From Ruegeria marisrubri (GTDB taxonomy: Bacteria > Pseudomonadota > Alphaproteobacteria > Rhodobacterales > Rhodobacteraceae): 64,000 nt of DNA. Positions 36,375 through 46,376 of this stretch are shown here, piece after piece. The notes under the pieces are model-generated. The model was not told where the DNA came from and made no database searches. It saw only the letters and a list, made by a program, of their open reading frames with translations. Location of the stretch: contig NZ_LQBQ01000004.1 in NCBI RefSeq assembly GCF_001507595.1, positions 45,676 through 109,675 on the forward strand, in the 5' to 3' direction. Positions within the stretch are counted from its first letter, which is position 1, and every line of letters begins with the position of its first letter. The position numbers were made by a program, and so were the translations under genes.

Positions 36375-37616
36375 CTACGCGGCGATCGAGGTGCCGTAGC
36401 GGCTTTCCAGCAGGGCCTCGATCGCGGTGTGATCGACATGCCCCCCCAGTTCGCAGATGGCTTGGGCAAACAGGCGCACGATCCGGCTGACGGCCTCGCG
36501 ATCCAACTGGTTGAGGATGCCAATACGCACCTGAACCGGGGCCGAGAGGGTGGGCCAGATGCCAAAGCCCCGCGCACGGCAGTTCTGCACCAGTTCCATC
36601 TCGCGCCCGGCCAGTTCCGAGGGCAGGTTCAGCACGACGAGGCTGGTCATGTCCGAGGTCACTTCGCAGCCCATTTCCGTGACCGCATCGCGCAGCACCT
36701 GTTCGTGCCGCCGATACGCGTCCGAGCGCCGTGCGAGCCCTTCCTGCAGCGTCAGGCGCAGCGCCTCGTGGAAGGCGGCCACGGCATAGCCCGAATGGGT
36801 CCGGTGATAGCTGCCCTTTTCCACGTCGCGCCCGTCGACGATGCCCCAATGGCGCGCCTCGAAGATCGGGTTGTGCACATAGGTATATGCGCCGGTGGCC
36901 TTCAGCGACGCGATATAGGCGTCGGTGAAGCTGACGGGGGCATAGGTCAGCGGCAGGCAGCACAGGCCTTTCTGAGGGCACGAGGCCCAGCCTGCGACGC
37001 CCGGATAGTCATCGATCGCGAAGTTCTCGACGCCGAGGGAGGAAACGGCATCGACAAGCCCCATGACCCCGTGGCGCTCGCAGGCATCCGAGAAGCCCCG
37101 GATGTCGTTGATCCGGCCCGAACCGGTTTCCCAATGCGCCATGAAGGCCCATTTCGGCTTGTGCTCGGCCAGCGCGGCCTCGATCACGTCGGCGGTCACC
37201 GGCTGGCCGTGCGGCACCTCGACCACGGTGACGCTGGCGGGTTGGGGGTCGAGCGGGCTGGCCGCCAGTTCGGATGGCGTCGCCGCCTTGATGCGAAGGG
37301 TCAGCGCGTCGATGCCCGAGAAGGTGCCATTGACAAAGGCCACGACCTTGTCACCCGGTATGACCGCCGAGAACATCATGTCCAGCGCGCTCCAGCCGGT
37401 GCCGGCAACCGCGAAAGTGTAGGTGTTCGTGGTGCCCCAGATCTGGCGCAGCATCAGCTTGCACTCGACCATCCCACGCAGAACGTCAGCCTGCATGTGG
37501 TCGGCCACCCCGGCGCGGGCAAAGGCCTGAAGCACCCGAGCGTCGGTGTTGCCCGGCCCGGGGCCGGCCGCCAGTGTTTCGGGTATCTCGAGCGGCGGGA
37601 AAATCTGGACCGTCAT
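36375..37616 (-). CDS. sga: Serine-glyoxylate aminotransferase
   Basis: A PLP enzyme of class V (AGT family), 413 aa, moving the amino group of serine to glyoxylate to give hydroxypyruvate and glycine. LAAGPGPGNTDARVLQAFAR is the N-terminal signature, VDAVSSLGVENFAIDDYPG carries the PLP-binding Asp, and the Schiff-base Lys is in WASCPQKGLCCLPLTYAPVS (about residue 203). It is the first gene of the serine-cycle operon and is divergent from the response-regulator gene, with a GC-rich palindrome between them. Confidence 0.92.
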   Translation of the reverse strand: MTVQIFPPLEIPETLAAGPGPGNTDARVLQAFARAGVADHMQADVLRGMVECKLMLRQIWGTTNTYTFAVAGTGWSALDMMFSAVIPGDKVVAFVNGTFSGIDALTLRIKAATPSELAASPLDPQPASVTVVEVPHGQPVTADVIEAALAEHKPKWAFMAHWETGSGRINDIRGFSDACERHGVMGLVDAVSSLGVENFAIDDYPGVAGWASCPQKGLCCLPLTYAPVSFTDAYIASLKATGAYTYVHNPIFEARHWGIVDGRDVEKGSYHRTHSGYAVAAFHEALRLTLQEGLARRSDAYRRHEQVLRDAVTEMGCEVTSDMTSLVVLNLPSELAGREMELVQNCRARGFGIWPTLSAPVQVRIGILNQLDREAVSRIVRLFAQAICELGGHVDHTAIEALLESRYGTSIAA

Positions 37617-37723
37617 CCTCAGGCTTCCTCATCATTCGGGCAAGGCCAAGTGGCCTCGGTGGTGTTGATGGCGAACAGGAAACCGGGACTTGCGGCATGA
37701 CGCAACGGAAGTTACTACTGCCT

Positions 37724-37811
37724 TTGGGTATCTAAATGGGTGGGGGATTGCCCACCCATAGTGGTAAGAATACAGGTGTATACCGAGCACTCGCCCATAC
37801 TTTTGGGTAGG
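37724..37811. promoter_or_regulatory. Palindromes and repeated TGGGT boxes between sga and the regulator gene
   Basis: ATGGGTGGG (37736-37744) and CCCACCCAT (37751-37759) form a perfect 9-bp inverted repeat. Further copies of the box TTTGGGTA or its complement occur near 37724, 37793 and 37802. The cluster sits in the divergent promoter region of sga and the LuxR-type response regulator and looks like an operator array. Confidence 0.55.
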
Positions 37812-37837
37812 TTTTGGTGCCGAACGTGGAAAAATGG

Positions 37838-38470
37838 ATGGTTAGCGACAAATCCAGCCCTATCACCGTCATGTTGGCCGACGGCAATCCGCTGGTCCTG
37901 TCGGCCATGTCAGAAATCTTCGAGCGCGACCCCCGATTCTCTTTGGTGGCGACATCGGCCACGGCCGAGGGCTTTCTTGGCCTGGTGATGCGTGTCCCGG
38001 TTCAGGTGGGGGTGATCGACTGGAACCTGCCCGTTCTGGGCGGAGCCAAACTGATCGAAGTTCTACGCGAGCATGAAAGCGCGCCCAAGATGGTGATCTA
38101 TGGCGACGAGACGGGCGATCTGCCAAAGCTGGCGATGAAGGCCGGTGCGGCGGGTTTCGTGCCGCGGTCGGGCGAGGTTGAGGGGCTGCTGGAAACCTGC
38201 GTGGATGTCGCCGCCGGCAAGATGGTGTTTCCGTTCATCGACGTGCGGGATCTGCAGCGGGATCCTATCAGCAGCCTGTCAAAGAAAGAGAAGGCGATCC
38301 TCGAGGCCCTGTCCAAGGGGCTGTCGAACCGGGAATTGTCGAAGGAGTTGGGAATCTCCACCAACACGGTGAAGTTTCACCTGTCGAACCTCTACGAGAA
38401 GCTCTCGGTCAAGAACCGTGCCCAGGCGATCGCCTATTATTATTCGTCGCAGTTTCAATCGCCGGAGTAG
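37838..38470 (+). CDS. NarL/LuxR-type response regulator with atypical receiver
   Basis: A 210-aa protein with an N-terminal receiver-like domain (about residues 9-125) and a C-terminal LuxR HTH (SSLSKKEKAILEALSKGLSN, LGISTNTVKFHLSNLYEKLS). The phospho-acceptor Asp is kept (VGVIDWNLPVLGG), but the conserved Thr/Ser of strand 4 is lost (MVIYGDET) and the conserved Lys is Arg (GFVPRSG). No histidine kinase gene is adjacent. It is divergent from the serine-cycle operon and is its likely regulator. The start is uncertain; a GTG at 37817 and TTG at 37814 are in frame. Confidence 0.82.
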   Translation: MVSDKSSPITVMLADGNPLVLSAMSEIFERDPRFSLVATSATAEGFLGLVMRVPVQVGVIDWNLPVLGGAKLIEVLREHESAPKMVIYGDETGDLPKLAMKAGAAGFVPRSGEVEGLLETCVDVAAGKMVFPFIDVRDLQRDPISSLSKKEKAILEALSKGLSNRELSKELGISTNTVKFHLSNLYEKLSVKNRAQAIAYYYSSQFQSPE

Positions 38471-38600
38471 ATCGCCGCAAGCGCACACGCATACGGCGGG
38501 GCATCGACAGGGCACCCTGCGTCCGGCTTTCGGCCGTTCCTGCCCGGCAATTCCCCGGAATCGGTATGTTCGCAACCTGCGGCCACCGATGGCCGGGTGC

Positions 38601-40379
38601 TCACTCTCGCTCCAACGCGGCCTTGTATTGGTGCTCGTACAGGGCGCGGAACGGGCCGGGCTGGTCGAGCAGTTCGGCAGCACTGCCTTTTTCGGCGACC
38701 CTGCCGTTCTCGATCACGACGATCTGGTCCGCGTGCAGAACCGTGGAAAGACGGTGAGCAATAATGACGGTGGTGCGGCCTGCCGTCAGCCGTTGCAACG
38801 CCTCCTGAACCAGATGTTCGGACTGCGAATCCAGCGCGCTTGTCGGCTCGTCCAGCAGCAGGATCGGGCTATTGCGCAGCAACGCGCGCGCGATCGCGAT
38901 TCTCTGTTTCTGCCCCCCAGACAGGAAAGCCCCATTCTCGCCGACTCGGGTATTGAAACCTTCGCCCAGCTTCATGATGAAATCATACGCATTGGCATCG
39001 CGGGCCGCCTTTTCCACCTCTTCATCCGTGGCGTCCTGGCGGCCAAGCCTGATGTTGTCCGCGATCGAGGCCGAGAACAGGAACGTGTCCTGCCCCACGA
39101 ATGACATCTTCCGGCGCAGTGTTTCAAACGAGGCGTGCTTGATGTCCTGACCATCCACCGAAACCGTCCCTGCCTGCGGGTCATACAGGCGCAGAGCAAG
39201 ATTCAGGATCGTCGATTTGCCGCCGCCCGATGGGCCGACCAGCGCAGTCGTCTTGCCGGCCTCGAAGGTCAGGGAAAACTGGGACAGGATCGGCTTTTTG
39301 GGCTGATAGCCGAAGGTGACATTGTCGAAAGCGATTTTCCCCGGCCCGTCGGGTAAATCCTGCGGATCGCTCTTTTCGGCCAATGTCTCAGGCTGGTCCA
39401 GAAGGTGGAACATCATCTCCACGAGCCGCAAACCCACCTCGACCTTCACGCGCACGCGCGACAGCCGCTTGGCGGGTTCATAAGCCATCATCAGCGCGGT
39501 CACGAAGGACATCAGCTCTCCTGGGGTCGAGCCTTCTGCGCCAAAGAGCTTGGCCGCGCTCAGAGCAATGACCGAGGCCACCGCGAAACCGGCAAGCACG
39601 TCCATCAGCGGGCTCGTCACGGCTTCGAGACGGGCAATCGAATTGGCGCGTTTCTCGACCTGCTTGACCGCGCTGAACATGCGTTGCGCCATCCGCTCCT
39701 CGAGCGCAAAGGCCTTGACGACACGAATTCCGCGCGACGTCTCTTGAATGACTTTCATGATTTCGGCGAGAGAGCTCATCTCCATCTGGACGATGTCCCG
39801 CACCTTCTTGACCAGACGCCGCACCCCGATCAGGGCGGCGGGTCCGATCACCAGCGTGAAAAGCGAAAGAACCGGTTGCTGATAGAACATCACCCCCAGC
39901 AAACCGATCAGACTGAGGGTGTCGCGCACCGCGCTGGTAACGATAACCTCGATCACCCGGCGCGCGGCCTGCGCAGACTGAGTGACTCGCATCAGCAGGT
40001 CCGAGCTTTCCGTCAGGTTGAAGAACGAGACCCCCTGCCGCAGCAGTTTTTCATAGAGTTTTATCTGCTGGTGCGCCACGATCCGGTTGCCGGCCCGACT
40101 CAGGGCGACGACCTGAACATAGGTGGCGACGCCCTTGACGAAAAAAATGCCGAAAACGGCAATTGCTACCCCGAACACTTTCGAGGAGTTGTCCGTTTCG
40201 AAAAGGGAGTCCACAACATCCCGCATGATCCAGGCAATGCCGGCGGTCGTGGCTGCAACCAGAACCATCGCGACCGAGGCGATGGCATAATAGATCCACT
40301 GCGACCTGAGGTTCTCGCGCAGCAGCCGCCAAAGGATCGACTTGTTCAGTTGGCCTGAGATCTTTTCCTTAGCATTCAT
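38601..40379 (-). CDS. ABC exporter, MsbA-like half-transporter
   Basis: A 592-aa fused transporter with an N-terminal six-helix permease domain (about residues 25-320) and a C-terminal ATPase. The ATPase shows Walker A GPSGGGKSTILNLAL, signature LSGGQKQRIAIARALL and Walker B PILLLDEPTSALDSQ. The first membrane helix is at YYAIASVAMVLVAATTAGIA. Such exporters move lipid A, lipid-linked glycans or peptides. It lies at the end of a surface-glycan gene set, so a glycolipid is the best guess. Homodimer expected. Confidence 0.9.
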   Translation of the reverse strand: MNAKEKISGQLNKSILWRLLRENLRSQWIYYAIASVAMVLVAATTAGIAWIMRDVVDSLFETDNSSKVFGVAIAVFGIFFVKGVATYVQVVALSRAGNRIVAHQQIKLYEKLLRQGVSFFNLTESSDLLMRVTQSAQAARRVIEVIVTSAVRDTLSLIGLLGVMFYQQPVLSLFTLVIGPAALIGVRRLVKKVRDIVQMEMSSLAEIMKVIQETSRGIRVVKAFALEERMAQRMFSAVKQVEKRANSIARLEAVTSPLMDVLAGFAVASVIALSAAKLFGAEGSTPGELMSFVTALMMAYEPAKRLSRVRVKVEVGLRLVEMMFHLLDQPETLAEKSDPQDLPDGPGKIAFDNVTFGYQPKKPILSQFSLTFEAGKTTALVGPSGGGKSTILNLALRLYDPQAGTVSVDGQDIKHASFETLRRKMSFVGQDTFLFSASIADNIRLGRQDATDEEVEKAARDANAYDFIMKLGEGFNTRVGENGAFLSGGQKQRIAIARALLRNSPILLLDEPTSALDSQSEHLVQEALQRLTAGRTTVIIAHRLSTVLHADQIVVIENGRVAEKGSAAELLDQPGPFRALYEHQYKAALERE

Positions 40380-40528
40380 ACAAACAAATCCGTGTCATTC
40401 ATCATTGGCGACCGGCGCTCTTGACCCCAAGACCATACTGCAACCTCGGATGTTTGATAGACCCCGGTTGCGGGCGGGGCAAGAAACCCCACTTGCGGGA
40501 AGTGTCGCAATGTTCCAACTTTCGGGAA

Positions 40529-41401
40529 TCAGGTGATGCCGGACCAATCGATCTTCCTGATGATCTGACGCTTGAAAACCTGCAGCGCCTTGGATCTGGC
40601 CAACCGCTTGTCGAAGAAACTCGGCAAGTCCGCCGTCCAGTCACGATACATCCGATAGCCCATGCGCGTCATGCCAGTCACCGGCTCGCCCTCCAGGGTC
40701 AGGCCGGCAAAGGCCAGCGGCACGATCCGCCGGGTTATTCCGAACTCCTTCTTGATCTCCTGTTCTTCCAGTTGGCTCGTGGTCCCCGTCGACCCGATCG
40801 CCTTTTTCAACTGACTGCCGATTGGCCTAGTATGGTGGATCGATACTTCGTCGAGAATACCGCATTTGAAGGCACCGCTTTCGGGAAATCGGCACCAGAT
40901 GTAATCCAGGCCATAACCGCTCATGGTCGATCGGAAATGCGGCAAAGCGCGTTTCAGCAGGGCTCGATCCAGGCATGGGACCATGATTTCGACGTGGTTG
41001 GTGAACCGGACGCGGAAACTCTGGCATCTGTTGAACAGCATGTGGGTGTAGTAGCTGTCGCGCGTCAGAGACGGCTGGCAGACGGACAGCCCGAAATACC
41101 TGGAAAGCTCGAACATCCGGTTGATGGTGCAGGCATCCGTGGCGATGTCGTCGTCCGGCAACCATATCCTCTCATATGAGTCCAGATTTTCGAGCGCAGT
41201 CAGCGTCTTGTAAAGACCGTCCCACTTGCCGCCTCGAACCAGAACGGCCTGAACGCCTTCGCTCTGCTCGTGCGCCTCATAGGCTGTCTCGGAAAAATAG
41301 CTGACCAGAAGGTCAAAGTTTCTCTCGCCATACGGCCGCTCGATCCATCCGGGGTGCAAAGAGCTCTCCCCCGCCCGTACCACCACAAGGTTTTTTCTCA
41401 T
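40529..41401 (-). CDS. DUF707 family protein, putative glycosyltransferase
   Basis: A 290-aa protein of the DUF707 kind. MRKNLVVVRAGESSLHPGWI opens it, the central YERIWLPDDDIATDACTINR has a DDD motif like the DxD metal site of glycosyltransferases, and GYGLDYIWCRFPESGAFKCG and the terminal VSIHHTRPIGSQ are the other conserved blocks. DUF707 proteins occur in glycan loci of bacteria and plants; activity is unproven. It lies between the GT25 and ABC exporter genes. Confidence 0.8.
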   Translation of the reverse strand: MRKNLVVVRAGESSLHPGWIERPYGERNFDLLVSYFSETAYEAHEQSEGVQAVLVRGGKWDGLYKTLTALENLDSYERIWLPDDDIATDACTINRMFELSRYFGLSVCQPSLTRDSYYTHMLFNRCQSFRVRFTNHVEIMVPCLDRALLKRALPHFRSTMSGYGLDYIWCRFPESGAFKCGILDEVSIHHTRPIGSQLKKAIGSTGTTSQLEEQEIKKEFGITRRIVPLAFAGLTLEGEPVTGMTRMGYRMYRDWTADLPSFFDKRLARSKALQVFKRQIIRKIDWSGIT

Positions 41402-41420
41402 TGCTCTCCGATCATTTGGC

Positions 41421-42179
41421 TCAGCTGTTCTTGCTCAGGAACAGATCCCGGGCATCGTTGCAGCGGTTTCGGAGAAGACCGTATCGAAACGCGGCCTGAT
41501 ACTTCAGATTCTTGCAGAAACGCAAAACCTTCGACGGCGATCTCTGGGTGCGCCGGTCGGTTGACAGGAGGCTGACGCAATCTTCCCGTTCGGCAACAAG
41601 CGAGGGTTTCAGAACAAAAATCGGAACACCGTGCTCCCAGTAATGCTTTAGATCCAGATCAATGGGGCGATAGAACCGTTCACTGGCATGCAACAGTGTT
41701 TTTGCAGCCTCCCTTCCAATGACATAGCCTGTGGTGCGCGGCGGAAGCACCTTGCGCTGCACAAGGGCCGCCTCTCCCAAATGGCCAATCTGGGTGCCGT
41801 CGATATCCCACCCTCCATCGAGCTTGATCATGACTCCTCGGAGGTTGGTGGCTTCGCACGCTGCCAGCACCGGCCTTGGGTCGGCCACAAACTTGAAGTC
41901 ATCCTCCAGCACCACCGCAGCATCTTCATCTGAGGCCACCAGCTTCTCCCAGATCGCCCGATGCCCCAAATAGCAATAGACCTCAGGCGTCGACAGGGAC
42001 CGCTTGAAGTGCTTCCGGTTCATCTGCGAATCATAGTGGTTGTGGAGCAGAGAGGCGTCCGCCGCCGCATCGCCATACGCATCGAAGAACCGAAATTGCA
42101 GCCCGTACCTTTCGAATTGGCTTTTCGCGGCCAATCTTCGATCCATGCTTGATTTCAAAGACAAAACATAGATTTGCAC
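41421..42179 (-). CDS. Glycosyltransferase family 25 (LPS-type)
   Basis: A 252-aa GT25 enzyme. The N-terminal VQIYVLSLKSSMDRRLAAKS, the segment GHRAIWEKLVASDEDAAVVL with the ensuing EDDFK (the metal-binding acidic motif), and GREAAKTLLHASERFYRPID are characteristic. GT25 proteins add galactose or glucose to LPS. GTG at 42179 is chosen as start: AAGGAT precedes it at eight bases and the extra upstream residues are not conserved. It lies 19 bp before the DUF707 gene. Confidence 0.85.
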   Translation of the reverse strand: MQIYVLSLKSSMDRRLAAKSQFERYGLQFRFFDAYGDAAADASLLHNHYDSQMNRKHFKRSLSTPEVYCYLGHRAIWEKLVASDEDAAVVLEDDFKFVADPRPVLAACEATNLRGVMIKLDGGWDIDGTQIGHLGEAALVQRKVLPPRTTGYVIGREAAKTLLHASERFYRPIDLDLKHYWEHGVPIFVLKPSLVAEREDCVSLLSTDRRTQRSPSKVLRFCKNLKYQAAFRYGLLRNRCNDARDLFLSKNS

Positions 42180-42457
42180 AGCGAAATCCTTGAAATATGT
42201 GGCAACGAACCGGAACCGAACAACAGCAAATAACACACAGTAACAACGGCAACTCTCTTCTTGAAGTAGATAGCGCGGTTCGTGTGGGTAGTAAATCTGG
42301 AGGAGCCTTCCCCTGATGTCGCATCCTGCGACTTTCGGACCCGGTATCCGGAAACGTCAGCATTGGTCTTGGATGCCACCCGAACCCCTGGGTTCCTCCG
42401 CCAGTCTGGGAGGCTGACCTGCTTTCCCGGAAGTCCGCGCTTTTTGGTCAGCTCTGT

Positions 42458-43550
42458 TCATGGTTCGGCAAGCAGCGAGCGTTGCAAATATTCCGCCTCT
42501 TCGAGGAGTATCCCATCACGGTCAATGTCTCGAACAAGCCGCATCGTGATGTCCGACGCCTGTTTCTGGTGCCAAACGGGAGATTTCTTGAGGAACGGAA
42601 ATTTCATCTCTCTTAGATTGAAGTCGATCAAGGCATAGCTCACTCCCAAGCAACGCGTTGCGGCCAGAAGAAACGACATCAAAGCATCCCGATCCAGATC
42701 TTCCTGAAGAACGCGGTTCTTCAGGGCAAGAAACCTGGGGTTGCCCAGAACGATAAGGTTCCGTGAAATTTCCCTCAAACGCGAAGTGGAGAGCGGCTCC
42801 AGCAGGGTGTCCATCCTTTCCACGGGGTAAGTTGACGAGGCTGACCACCGCTGAGCAAGCGCCATTTGCGTCAGCCCGATTTCTCCGCGCAGAACCGTCA
42901 GTTCCTTGTTGTTCACCATAGGGTAGCTTGCCCAGAATTTCCGAAACGCGCGCTTGCCTATGACGTCGGACGAGAACGATATGGCATAAGATGGAAAGTG
43001 ATAGTTGACGCCGTCTGCACCATAGGACCACGGCTCTGAGGCGGGAACCTCGGGCACCTTTCTGGATCCGCCGAAATTCGAAGCCGCACCGGTTACCTGA
43101 GTGCCCAGTGTCTCTACTGCCTTCAACCAGTCCACGGAGCCGGGTACCGGAAACCAGACGGAATCGTTGAAGAACGACAGCCGGGAAAGGCTGTCCAACC
43201 GGCCCTCCAGAAAAAGAAAGCCTTCCCGGTAGGCTCCGAAATCGTAACCCTGGTTCGGCCTTTCGATGACCACGGCGGCGCGCTCGGCCATGGGGCATAA
43301 GGCTCTCGAGCGAGGCACAGTCATCCGGGGCAAGGTCGCCGGCGTGCAGGATATGCACCCTGAGTGTTTGAGAGGCGCCGGTCGCCCTTGCCGCAGAGAG
43401 CAGGGTCACAGCCGCATGGGGAACGAAATTTCGGTCGAAGGCCAGACACAGATTGATCTCACCCTCCGGTGCTGGCCGTTTCGGCGGCAAGCATTGTTTC
43501 TCGATCTGCTCAAGAATGGCCCGCTTTGTTAACTCGGTCACGGCTGGCAT
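42458..43550 (-). pseudogene. Chimeric, frameshifted remnant: GT8 N-terminus joined to RgpF-like C-terminus
   Basis: From 43550 one frame reads about 80 residues with a typical GT8 N-terminus (EGEINLCLAFDRNFVPHAAV, then LLSAARATG and VHILHAGDLAPDDC). Near a run of four G at 43292-43295 the homology moves to the next frame, which reads as the end of a rhamnan-synthesis RgpF-like protein: VVIERPNQGYDFGAYREG, LSRLSFFNDSVWFPVPGS and a C-terminal part to 42458. GT8 has lost its catalytic DxD half and RgpF its first domain. Either a deletion fused two genes or, less likely, this is one frameshifted gene. The RgpF part alone could be translated from 43333. Confidence 0.7.
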
Positions 43551-43591
43551 CCATATGAGGGGCAAAAAGCGTGGTCTTGAAACGCGACAGG

Positions 43592-44470
43592 CTAGCTACC
43601 TTTCCGGATTTCCGAAAGATACGCTCCATAGTTGGTCTTTTTGTAGCGAGAAGCCAACTCATCCAGCTTCTCCCTGGATACCCAACCCTTGTTGAACGCA
43701 ACTTCTTCGGGGCAGCCGACCTGCTGGCCCTGACGTTCGGACAGCGTTCGCACGAAATTGCCAGCGTCCAGCAAACTGCCGTGGGTGCCGGTATCCAGCC
43801 ACGCGTAACCGCGGCCCATCTGCTGTACGTCCAACTCGCCTTCGTCGAGGTAACTGCGCAAAAGATCGACGATTTCGAGTTCCCCCCGTGGCGAGGGTTC
43901 GACTTTCCGGGCGCGCTCGGGGGCGGTTTCATCCAGAAAATACAACCCCGTCACCGCATAGTTCGAAGGGGGATTTTCCGGCTTCTCGATGATCTCGGTA
44001 ACACGCCCTTGGGCATCGTAGCCGACCACGCCATAGCGATTCGGATCGGAGACCCGGTAACCAAATACCGTCCCGCCGCGCTCCCGCCTGTCTGCTGCCG
44101 CCAGAATCTCGGGCAAACCGTGCCCGAAAAAGACGTTGTCGCCAAGGATCAGCGCCGACGGCGCACCATCGAGGAACTCCTCCGCCAGCAGGTAGGCCTG
44201 CGCCAGGCCATCCGGGCTGGGTTGTTGGATATATGTAAAGTTCAGCCCCCAATCGTTGCCATTGCCCAGCGCGCGTTTGAACTGGTCCTGGTCGTGGGGC
44301 GTCGTGATGATGGCGATCTCGCGTATGCCGGCCAACATGAGAACGCTGATCGGGTAATAAATCATCGGCTTGTCGTAGATCGGAAGCAGCTGCTTTGAGA
44401 CGCCGATGGTAATGGGAAAAAGGCGCGTTCCGGACCCGCCTGCGAGAATGATGCCCTTTCGGTTCGTCAT
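43592..44470 (-). CDS. rmlA: Glucose-1-phosphate thymidylyltransferase
   Basis: First enzyme of dTDP-L-rhamnose synthesis (glucose-1-phosphate + dTTP). The 292-aa protein has the nucleotide-binding GIILAGGSGTRLFPITIGVS, KQLLPIYDKPMIYYPIS, ALILGDNVFFGHGLPEIL and the sugar-binding EIIEKPENPPSNYAVTGLYF. It overlaps rmlD by ATGA. All four rml genes lie here as rmlC-rmlB-rmlD-rmlA in transcription order. Confidence 0.96.
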   Translation of the reverse strand: MTNRKGIILAGGSGTRLFPITIGVSKQLLPIYDKPMIYYPISVLMLAGIREIAIITTPHDQDQFKRALGNGNDWGLNFTYIQQPSPDGLAQAYLLAEEFLDGAPSALILGDNVFFGHGLPEILAAADRRERGGTVFGYRVSDPNRYGVVGYDAQGRVTEIIEKPENPPSNYAVTGLYFLDETAPERARKVEPSPRGELEIVDLLRSYLDEGELDVQQMGRGYAWLDTGTHGSLLDAGNFVRTLSERQGQQVGCPEEVAFNKGWVSREKLDELASRYKKTNYGAYLSEIRKGS

Positions 44471-45330
44471 GCCTTCGAAACTCCCAAATCCTTCAATATT
44501 TCTGCCAGGTCTTGTCGCCAGTCCGGACTTCGGATGCCGAAGACCCTTTCAATCTTGCTGTTGTCCAGTCGGGAATTCAAAGGGCGGCTGGCCCGCGTCG
44601 GGTAGTCGCTGCTGGGAATGTCGACGACCTTGCACTCCATGCCGCTCTGCCGAAAAATCTCCCGCGCGAAATCGGCCCAGCTGACATTCGGCTGGCCGGA
44701 GAAATGGTATGTACCGGATTTGCCCGGGTCTTCGACAAGCTGTCTGGCGCATGTCAGGCAGGCATCGGCAATGCTCGCGGCGCATGTCGGCCCCCCGATC
44801 TGATCTGCAACGACGGTCAACTGGTCGCGCTCTGCCCCGAGACGCAGCATGGTCTTCACGAAATTGCCGCCATGCGAAGAGACGACCCAGGATGTGCGCA
44901 GAATGGCATGCGGCCCGTTTGCCGCGCGTACTTTCATTTCGCCCGCCAGCTTGCTGCGGCCGTAGGCTCCCAGTGGGCCGGTCGCGTGATCTTCGGAATA
45001 GGGCTTGTTGCCTTGCCCGTCGAAAACGTAGTCGGTGGAGATGTGCACGAATGGCAGACCACGTCTCGCAGCGGCTTGGGCCAATGCGCCCGGCGTCTGG
45101 CCATTGATCAGCAGCGCAACGTCTTCGTGATCTTCGGCCTTGTCTACCGCTGTATAGGCAACTGCGTTGACGATGGCATCTGCATCAGTGCCTTCGACCT
45201 TTTCCACGCAGGTTGCGGGATCCGTGAAGTCCCCCTCGTCGCGCCCGACGACTTCGAGATCGATTTCGCCCCGGCGCCGTTGCAGCTCCAGACCGACCTG
45301 GCCGGTTTTTCCGAAAACAAGTACCTTCAC
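44467..45330 (-). CDS. rmlD: dTDP-4-dehydrorhamnose reductase
   Basis: Last step of dTDP-L-rhamnose synthesis. The 287-aa SDR protein starts with the Rossmann motif [20 protein letters not shown], has [19 protein letters not shown] and the active-site YGRSKLAGE, and ends in [14 protein letters not shown]. The start is GTG at 45330, with GGAGAAAAA as ribosome site inside the end of rmlB; the longer upstream frame is a shadow of rmlB. Confidence 0.95.
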   Translation of the reverse strand: MKVLVFGKTGQVGLELQRRRGEIDLEVVGRDEGDFTDPATCVEKVEGTDADAIVNAVAYTAVDKAEDHEDVALLINGQTPGALAQAAARRGLPFVHISTDYVFDGQGNKPYSEDHATGPLGAYGRSKLAGEMKVRAANGPHAILRTSWVVSSHGGNFVKTMLRLGAERDQLTVVADQIGGPTCAASIADACLTCARQLVEDPGKSGTYHFSGQPNVSWADFAREIFRQSGMECKVVDIPSSDYPTRASRPLNSRLDNSKIERVFGIRSPDWRQDLAEILKDLGVSKA

Positions 45331-46376
45331 ACTTTTTCTCCGAGACGCACGCCGACACCTTTGCGCTGTTGCAGTGGCCGCCACCATGCCTCGTTGTTCA
45401 GATACCATTCCACGGTCTTCCGCAGCCCGTCCTCCAGCGTGACCGCAGGGGTCCAGCCCAGTTCGCGCCTGATGCGGCTTGCGTCAATGGCATATCGCGC
45501 ATCATGGCCCGGTCGGTCGGTCACGAAGGTGATCTGGTCGGCATAACTGCCGTCGGCCTTGGGGCGCAGTTCATCGAGAATGGCGCAGAGCGTGCGAACA
45601 AGCTCGATATTGGAGCGCTCGTTGCCCCCGCCGATATTGTAGGACCGGCCGATTCGCCCCTTTTCGACAACCAGCAGAAGCGCGTCGGCGTGATCCTCGA
45701 CATAAAGCCAGTCGCGTATGTTCGACCCGTCGCCATAGACCGGCAGGGGCTTTCCGCCGATCGCGTTCAGGATGGTTACGGGGATCAGTTTCTCCGGGAA
45801 ATGATACGGCCCATAATTGTTGGAACAGTTGCTCAAAACAACAGGCAATCCGTAGGTTTCATGCCAGGCGCGCACCAGGTGGTCACTTGCGGCCTTCGAG
45901 GCCGAATAGGGCGATCTCGGGTCATATGGCGTGTCCTCGGTGAACAGCAGGGCCGGATCATCGGGGAGAGAGCCGAATACTTCGTCGGTCGAGATGTGGT
46001 GGAACCTGAATCCGTCGGGCTTGCCACAGCTTGCCCAATATCCGCGGGCCGCCTCAAGCAGGTTGTAGGTGCCCTTGATGTTGGTATCCACGAAGTCCTC
46101 GGGCCCATCAATGGATCGATCGACGTGGCTTTCGGCCGCCAGGTGCATGATGGCATCCGGTGCATGTTCGGAAACAACCCTGTCCACCGCCGCCCGGTCA
46201 CGGATGTCCGCCTGCTCGAAGAAATAGTTGGGGCTGTCCGCGACGCTGGCCAGGTTGTCCAGGCAGGCCGCATAGGTCAACGCATCCAGATTGACGACCT
46301 GATGTCCACGGGAAATCGCCAGGCGGACAACCGCGGACCCGATGAACCCGGCCCCGCCGGTCACGAGTATTTTCAT
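45327..46376 (-). CDS. rmlB: dTDP-glucose 4,6-dehydratase
   Basis: Second step of dTDP-rhamnose synthesis. The 349-aa extended SDR has [40 protein letters not shown], the catalytic [14 protein letters not shown] and [15 protein letters not shown], and [20 protein letters not shown]. The start at 46376 overlaps the rmlC stop (ATGA), so the operon is translationally coupled. Confidence 0.96.
   Translation of the reverse strand: MKILVTGGAGFIGSAVVRLAISRGHQVVNLDALTYAACLDNLASVADSPNYFFEQADIRDRAAVDRVVSEHAPDAIMHLAAESHVDRSIDGPEDFVDTNIKGTYNLLEAARGYWASCGKPDGFRFHHISTDEVFGSLPDDPALLFTEDTPYDPRSPYSASKAASDHLVRAWHETYGLPVVLSNCSNNYGPYHFPEKLIPVTILNAIGGKPLPVYGDGSNIRDWLYVEDHADALLLVVEKGRIGRSYNIGGGNERSNIELVRTLCAILDELRPKADGSYADQITFVTDRPGHDARYAIDASRIRRELGWTPAVTLEDGLRKTVEWYLNNEAWWRPLQQRKGVGVRLGEKV

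Noticed and set aside
35682..37700. 672-codon plus-strand frame opposite mtkA and sga
   Set aside because: Antisense shadow; both minus-strand genes are certain.
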